NCBI GenBank assembly: GCA_013407085.1
Contig: JACCGJ010012831.1
Span: 1 to 64,000, forward strand
Direction: 5' to 3'
Source: Atriophallophorus winterbourni
Lineage: Eukaryota > Platyhelminthes > Trematoda > Plagiorchiida > Microphallidae
DNA: 64,000 nucleotides
Made by a program: the position numbers and the translations under genes. Below the pieces are notes generated by a model. It was given only the letters and a program-made list of their open reading frames with translations, was not told where the DNA came from and did no database searches. Below, in pieces: positions 57,566-64,000 of this stretch (the stretch's first letter is position 1; the number at the start of each line of letters is the position of its first letter).

Positions 57566-57571
57566 CGCTCA

Positions 57572-58460
57572 CCATGATTCGGAGATGGCAATTATGTCGA
57601 CCTAGTTTTCCAGTGCTGCAATCTGCAGGTATTCCCACTTATAAGGCACACTAGGAGCATTTGCGTTCAATATAGGGGTATTTATTTTCTGCGCACATTT
57701 TAATCTACTTTTACTCAGAGTCAAAGCATCGTAGTTGATACCTCGTTTTTGAGACTGAAGCAGTAGATAAGTCGTTAGACTGCGCTTGCAAACGAGCTTG
57801 TACCGGCCTAATGGCAGTTGCACACATTTTCTCCTTGTTCACAAGCCGACTAACAACCGAATTTTGCTTGTTTTCTTGCGTAGTGCCGAGAAGTCCTGAA
57901 AGGCGTTCGCTTGTGAACGAGTTTTTCACGCACTCGTATTCTACTGGCGGGCCATTTTGGAGTACGTCTTCAATGACCACTTCAGCAGATGACCCAAAAT
58001 TTTTTCATTTTCGCTAAGGTTTATCCCTTTCATGGGAGTTTTCACGCCGGTCGTGAGCGTTTTTGAACGCTTTCCATTAGTGTGTTTGAATCCCTTTATC
58101 CTGGACAGCTTTGAACCGGCCACTTGTGTAGCGTTCAAGGTAAGCACTTTTCAAGAGAAGCGTGTCCCTGTCCCGTTGGTTTATAAATTCTGTTAAAACC
58201 GGGCAAGCGCTACTTCAGTTGAGTTCCACCGGCCTACGCGATGAACCCTTTTTACCTGGCAGTTAATTAGCCCTGCCATGCGCAAAAAATCTTGAACCCT
58301 GGAACGATCCATTTGCCGACGTGATTTGCTTTAGCGAATCAGCAGCAAGCTTACTAACTTCCTCAGCCAGGGCATTTAGTTGCCTTTCTAAAGCAAGGTA
58401 GTTATGTTATTGCGTTTTAACTGGACATTTATTTTCAGCCGCGACTTACCTTATGCGCTT
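57572..58460 (-). pseudogene. Element E2: ORF1 and EN start
   Basis: ORF1 C-terminal half (TTGVKTPMKGINLSENEK and VIEDVLQNGPPVEYE) parallels E1. The first EN codons (near 57660-57600) follow. About 950 bp of EN/linker present in E1 are missing at the insert. Upstream 58152-58440 matches the two R fragments and shows their original continuity. Confidence 0.75.
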
Positions 58461-58540
58461 TTTCCCAGCCCTCTGTGGTGTTCGAAATTTTGGCAAGTCT
58501 TTACTCAGCACTTCATATACTTATTTTATATTCTGTCGAT

Positions 58541-58966
58541 ATGTCTTATTCCAAGCAACCGAAATCTTCAAGAGCAACACGCCGTACTACATCTCAATTT
58601 AGAATATGTTCGGTAGTTCTTGATTCAAATATGTCCACTGTTCTGTCCACTGTATGGAACCTAGAAAACAAGATCGAATCCGTCGAGAATAAGCTGTCCA
58701 CGGTTTCTAAAATGTGCAGTATATTGGAACCACTAGCTATCCTTGTTGACCCTAGTTACGTGTTGGACTCTGATTTGCTTCAGCAAACGATTCGATTCAT
58801 ACTGTCCATAACTTCAGAAATTGAACAGCGTCGGAACCGAGCAAAAAACATTCTTCTTCTCAATGTAGCCGAAAAATACCCTTTAGTGAACCTTAAAAAG
58901 TTAGTAGTGTCGCGATATGGCCTACCCCTATATTCGGCATCTGTAATTAGACTAAGAAAACCTTAG
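58541..58966 (+). pseudogene. Element M ORF1 with coiled coil
   Basis: ATG at 58541 precedes SYSKQPKSSRATRRTTSQ, a basic start, then a heptad-like helix (VLSTVWNLENKIESVENKLS) typical of trimerising LINE ORF1 proteins. NILLLNVAE..L..LVVSRYGLP follows, RRM-like. Stop at 58966; sequence continues in another frame. Unlike B/G/R there is no zinc finger. Confidence 0.55.
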
Positions 58967-59087
58967 GAAACCTTCTTTCGACAATAGAAATACTCCGAAC
59001 CTCAATCGACGTATAATGCCTTATCCATTAGATCAGAATTTGCCATAGCAATTCCATCGACCGAGTCCACAATGCCCCAGCCCATTC

Positions 59088-59919
59088 TTGAATTATTACA
59101 ATTCATCGCCGAATTTTTTTAACAATAATAGTTGGTCACCTGACACCAATTTCCCATATTTGAAATCATTTCACACTCACCTCACTATGTTTCCTCATTC
59201 AAATAATAGAAATTTTCAAATCCCCCCACGAAGATTTTTTAACCTGAACCAACTTGCTCCACATAATGATCAATTACCTAATGAGCCATTCCCTGATCAC
59301 AGCCCCTCATCTCTTCGATTTATTCTCACCAATGCTCGATCCATAACTGAAAAGATATTACCTTTATGTTCATATCTTATCTCTAACCACGCTAATATTA
59401 TTCTTGTAACTAAATCGAGTGAAAAATAAACAATCCGATTTTGAATTTCTGATTCCAAACTATCACAATTTTAGGAAAGACCTCGCTTTAAAACGTGGGA
59501 GAAAATGCTCTGTTTATCTTCATTCTAACATTCAGGCAAACATAATCTTTTCATCCGTCTTTGATCATATCGAAGATTCTATATGGTTGGCACTAACGGC
59601 TTTTGATCTCCTAATTGGATGCATCTACTACTCACCGGCTACTACTTCTTCATCGCTTCAACACTTGACCAATTGCTTCATAGAAGCCTCTGTCCACCCT
59701 TCCCGCTATGAATTAATTGCAGGAGATTTTAACATGCCTTCACTTAATCGGGTGAAAAGCACCCATATAAATCCTAATTCCTTTTCCAATACAACCAAAC
59801 TATTAGGTTTTACACAGTTTGTTGATAAACCAACGCACAATAAAAATATCCTTGACCTTGTTTTTACTCTGAATATCACACCATTTAATCTGAACGTATT
59901 TCCGTCATTTTTTCATTGA
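59088..59919 (+). pseudogene. Element M endonuclease, partial
   Basis: LRFILTNARSITEKILPLCS and NIILVTKSSE (decayed ETW), then after a shift YHNFRKDLALKRGRKCSVYL, LIGCIYYSPATTSS, LIAGDFNMPSLNR and FVDKPTHNKNILDLVF. It ends at a stop before the DHN motif. Confidence 0.78.
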
Positions 59920-60344
59920 GATCATAATATTACATCAATCGAATTGAGTTGCAATAGCATTATGACTAGTGTTAAAAAACAAGGATAATTAGTCACATAG
60001 ATTGGAAAATATTTGAAAACCTTATTAAAGACGAAGATTGGATTGAATTTTTCATTTCTGACATTTTTAATGTAATCTCCAAAATCTTTCATAATAAAAT
60101 ATCTGAGTTACTACAGGAATCTACTACTAAACATTCTAGACGCCCCAAAATGAGTAAAGCTCATAAGTAAGAAGAGCGTATTGCTTATTTGACATCATGT
60201 GCTCGTAATAAGCATGACATCTCTTCTCTCCTGCATGCGTTCAAAGTATCTGATACACTAGTACAAATTGTGAAACCACAAACTGATTTTTGATGAGTAT
60301 ATAGCCCTAAAATCCAGTAAAAAAAGAAGGCATTATCTAAATTA

Positions 60345-61465
60345 ATGAACGATAGGGCATCGGCAAATTCAGATAGGATAAGCTACATCATTAAACAAAA
60401 TCAACATAGTAATAATTGCAGAGTAGTAACTGAGCCTTTTGCTGTTTTTGAAGAATTTTTTGTATTTTTTAATGCTTCATATAATAACAACTATTATCCA
60501 GATGTAATCATACACCCTTCATGCAATACGTTAGACACAATTATAATTAACATCTTTGACATACGAAAGTTTGTAATCAAGTTGCAATCTCCTACAAACC
60601 TGATGAAACTGGTTTCGTACCAGCAGTGTGCAAAATGGGATCTGAAAACTTTTTATTATTAATACTTAATCTCTTCAATGCGTCTATCAAATCAAGAACC
60701 TTTCTCTTAGAATGGAAACATTCCGTTGTTATTCCTCGACATAAGTCCGGATAACTACATACTGTTACCAATTATCGACTTATCAATGAAACATAACTTT
60801 TAGCTAGAATATTTGAGAAGCTTGTCACATAGGCGACACTAACATACTTGACACCAAAATATTTCATATCAAACCAGCACGGATTTCTTAACAGAAAATC
60901 TTGCATCACTTGTTAAATAGAATTTTTTGATTACGTGACACAATCACTAGATTCAGGCTTTGGAGTCATAGTTGTATTCATTGATATTACAAAAGCCTTT
61001 GACAGGGTCCCGCATAATCTACTCTTCTCAAAATTATCTGCTGTAGGTATTACTGGAAACCTAATTTCGTGGTTCAATTTTTTTGTTACTTGTCGCACCT
61101 TTTCTGTAGATATAAATGGCTACTGTTCGAGAACTTTGCTAATTCCGAGCGTAGTCATACAAGAAAGCGTTCTAGGATCACTAATGTTCTCGAAATTTAT
61201 TAACGATATACTATCTGTCATAACACACTTTAAGATTTTTTGTTTTAAGATGATATAAAAGTCGCCGTAGCCTTTCCATCTAACCAGACTAGCAACTATA
61301 TATCTGAACCGAACCAAGACCTGGATGCTCGACTTTAATGGAGTATTCGGAACGGTCTTGAGTCCTCCACCAATAAATCTACTTCCATAAATTTCAAATG
61401 TATCATACCAGAAGATTCGTTCATCTTAAATAATACACCACTACAACGAGCAGAGTGTTTACGTG
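60345..61465 (+). pseudogene. Element M reverse transcriptase, partial
   Basis: Fragments include GFLNRKS near 60880, VIVVFIDITKAFDRVPHNLL near 60965, FFVTCRTFSVDINGY, IPSVVIQESVLGSLMFSKFIND near 61140 (core PSGV.QGSVLGP decayed) and DDIKVAVAFPSNQ near 61250 in another frame. The C-terminal third is absent, replaced by the nested insert. Confidence 0.78.
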
Positions 61466-61722
61466 TCATTTTTCCCATCACATGATTTTCTTTTCATACA
61501 TAACTGCTCATATATTGATTTTCTGTAAAACTGATTGATTATCATCTACCTTTACCATTTTAACAAACACAAATTCGTAACACGTACGACCTTGAAAATT
61601 TAAAAAATAATTGTCCATTTATTATGCTTTATGTATACAAACGATTTTGATAATTATTGATCATGCTTAGCATGCCTTAAAAATCCAAGAATAAAACATT
61701 TATTTATTTATTCATTTATTTA
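61466..61722 (+). mobile_element. K-type 3' end nested in M
   Basis: ~255 bp ending in the double hairpin (61659-61693; CATGCTTAGCATG, CTT..AATCCAAG partly decayed) and an (ATTT)n tail to ~61720. M sequence resumes after it. Relative to L, ~500 bp of M's RT C-terminus are missing at this point. Confidence 0.72.
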
Positions 61723-62335
61723 GATTATTGATATTCTTGATCACTTTCATTTTATAAAAAAATATCATTTTGAATAATTAGGTAAGATATTTATTATTAA
61801 TACAACTATAGATCATTCATACTTATACAGCATTAAAGGTTTTTGACTTTTTTAGGTTCAACAAATTCTCAAAGTGGCACATAACATTTTTTCTTGCGAA
61901 TTTACTTTTCAGAGTTGTTGAAATTCAACAAAATACACTCTCCCAATTCTTGAAATGACGATACCACTCATCTTTCCGTGACTTGTTGAAGTGAACATTG
62001 TTTGAAATAGCATTTTGAACATCATTCATGAATAAACATTGCGATTTGGACCCATCTGAACTGTAATTAACCCATTTACTATATTTCGAACAATTCCTGT
62101 GGTTTTGTAAAAATATGCATTTTTATTATTTATTTCTCCAATATTATATCAATTTTATGTTTTACACAAGCTACCATCTGTTCAAATGTTACCCAACTAT
62201 TTTTCGGTTTCCAACGAGAAAAAATATGTATTTATGTTCGATCCTAGCATTTGTAAAATAGCCGTTTTATTTGATGTACTTATTCATAAAAACAAATGAT
62301 CATGCATAGCATGACTTGGTGTATCCAAGAATAAC

Positions 62336-64000
62336 CGTAGTTGTGTTCCGGTTTAATAAAATGTATTGACGAAAATTATGCGTTGCATTTATTTAATAAT
62401 CAACAAGTTTCAACATCTTTGTCTCAATTTTCAAATGTGTTGACCAAGCCTGACAACACACCCTTACAACGCAAATGTTTTGGCAAGCGTTGCAACGTGG
62501 TGGAACCCTTGAAAAATATGCCAAAATTACAAGATCATGGATGTTGTCGTTGATAATTCCACATCGACTTCTATACCCGAGCCACAGCTTCTGAAGATGT
62601 ACCAATTTCATGTAACATTCCTTTTACAGCTGAACCGAAATTAAATATTGATAAGACAACTTCAAATCCTGGCCATGATAGCAATGTCACCACTGTTAGA
62701 ACGGTCACCACTTATGAACACCCCACAGCTCGCTCGTCAGTTAAATCTTTTAAAAACTCGTGCACTCTGTATTCAAAGCAAATTCGTCACAACTCCGAGG
62801 TGGACCGCACATCGATAAAATGCGGCCAAGCAAAGCTTTGATGAATATATACCACCCCATGGTTTATACACTTATCATTACGTCCATAGACACTTCCTGA
62901 TCACATCTGATTCATTAATTCCAATTATTCCTTCCCATAGTACTTTCTCGAGTAAGCATTCAGTCTTCACTATCCTTCTCCAAGACCCTTCGATTTTTCA
63001 CTCCAATACCCTAGATCAGCGTCCTTTCCATAATTGGGAACTCGTTTAATACCTACCTGGACCCTTTTCAAACCAGGTATATTCCGAAGCAAAATTTTTC
63101 TCTTCATTACCATAACCCTTACTTAAATTAGCACCATCAATTTCAGACCACTCATGTAAACAAATTTCCTTTGCACATGCTGAGTATCCTAAAATTCATC
63201 TCCTTTCATTCAATGCACGGTCGATTATTTCAAAGCTTCCTACCCTTCAACATCCTTGGCTCCCAAACCCGTACGAAATAGTTCTCATAACAGAGACGTG
63301 GACATCTCATGACGTTCCCAACGTTTGACTTGAACTAGCCAACTATTTTCATGTTTCGTAGGAACCGCAGTCACACCCGTGGTGGTGGTATTCTCATTTA
63401 TGTTAGTACAGATTTTCCGGCAGAAATTTACAGTTCTCATATGTTAGAAGATTTAGATGACTCAATTTGGATCACCGTACCATCTCTTGATTCTCTCATA
63501 AAGTGCATCTATTACTAACCATCTCCTTCCACACTCACTATTGATAAACTTATAAATGCCTTTACTGAGGCATCCAATGCTACCCTCAGCAATGAAATGA
63601 TTGCTGGTGATTTCAAAATGCCATGCATCTGCTGGAAATACCCTAACTTTTTAATACATTTTCGGCCTTCGCTAAAACGATTAATCTTTTGGGTTCCACA
63701 CAATCTGTGAATAAACTTACAAACTATCCAGCATTTAAAACCTGATCTTCACTTTAGGTATGATCCCAGCATCGTTGAAATTTTAGCTCCACTGCCCGGT
63801 TGTGACCACAATATGGTAACTTGCCTTCAGCGCCTTTTTCGGAAGCCGGCATATATATTTACAATGATGAGAAAGTTGATATCAACTGGACTAAGTTTCC
63901 GAATGTTCTCAGAGACAATGGCTGGACCGAATTTTTTTCTTCAAAATTTAATCGTATGTTTTCGATTTTCTATGATAACCTATAAGCATGCCTTTATAGT
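62336..64000 (+). pseudogene. Element N: LINE ORF1/EN, runs off the window
   Basis: Starts right after the end of M. An ORF1-like stretch (62341-62970) is broken and unrecognised in detail. EN from ~63190: IHLLSFNARSIISKLPTLQH, VLITETWTSHD, RGGGILIYVST, IKCIYY, MIAGDFKMPCICW, CPGCDHNMV near 63800. Several stops. RT would lie beyond 64000. Confidence 0.75.

Larger units (their letters stand above)
58461..62335 (+). mobile_element. Element M: near full-length AT-rich LINE
   Basis: Plus strand: ORF1 (58541-~59090), EN (59290-59919), RT (60000-61465), nested insert (61466-61722), 3' UTR and double hairpin at 62298-62333. Same family as L and H. Frames are split by many stops. Confidence 0.82.

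Noticed and set aside
1..64000. CRISPR arrays, bacterial operons, rRNA genes, LTR retrotransposons
   Set aside because: No regularly spaced short repeats, no ribosome-binding-site-led gene runs, no rRNA signature, and no integrase or protease motifs or paired LTRs were seen.

Overview
This window is eukaryotic, AT-rich and very repeat-dense. It carries no bacterial-type operons. Nearly all recognisable coding sequence is decayed non-LTR (LINE) retrotransposon sequence. Two groups are present: several CR1/Jockey-like families, and one RTE-like element with an apurinic endonuclease (EN) and reverse transcriptase (RT). The RTE C-terminus is of the type abundant in schistosomes and other flukes, and there is a candidate gene built from tiny phase-1 exons. 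Together these suggest a parasitic flatworm, most likely a trematode. That taxon call is inference.

I name elements A to T here. On the minus strand, 3-14 kb is a head-to-tail series of CR1-like copies: solo 3' ends at 3.1-3.5 kb, then A (3.5-6.8 kb), B (6.8-11.25 kb, the most complete, with PHD-finger ORF1 plus EN-RT), C (11.25-14 kb) and D. Their 3' UTRs share a CTCACC...GGTGAG stem-loop and end in (TTCAG)n (plus-strand reading). A different CR1-like family (E1, E2, R) lies at 15.7-17.5, 55.4-58.5 and 24.3-24.9 kb. A third (F) lies at 51.6-55.4 kb and ends in (TATCAG)n.

A plus-strand CR1-like family (J) occupies 0.2-2.7 and 40.7-44.9 kb. AT-rich families H/L/M and K/N/O/P lie at 18.9-24.2, 42.3-43.9, 47.8-49.2 and 58.5-64 kb. 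Where their 3' end is intact they finish in a shared double hairpin (CATG..CATG, then CTTGG..CCAAG) followed by a short A/T microsatellite.

Many elements are nested: L in R, H in G, K in J2, a K-type end in M, an RTE-derived short element in G, and a tRNA-SINE plus foldback in E2. Two copies of a roughly 0.9-1.3 kb RT-less element face each other at 17.5-20.4 kb. The strongest unusual observations are listed here.
(1) A G/H chimera at 45.3-49.2 kb whose truncated copy (I, 25.1-28.0 kb) begins inside H and ends at G's tail, as if the chimera retrotransposed as one unit.
(2) A 0.36-kb RTE derivative with an 8-9 bp target duplication, absent from the paralogous site.
(3) A minus-strand chain of phase-1 exons of 57, 51, 81 and 81 nt plus a terminal exon at 28.3-33.5 kb, the only candidate host gene.

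The stretch 28-34 kb is otherwise poor in recognisable repeats. Exact element ends, family names and species need alignment that could not be run here.
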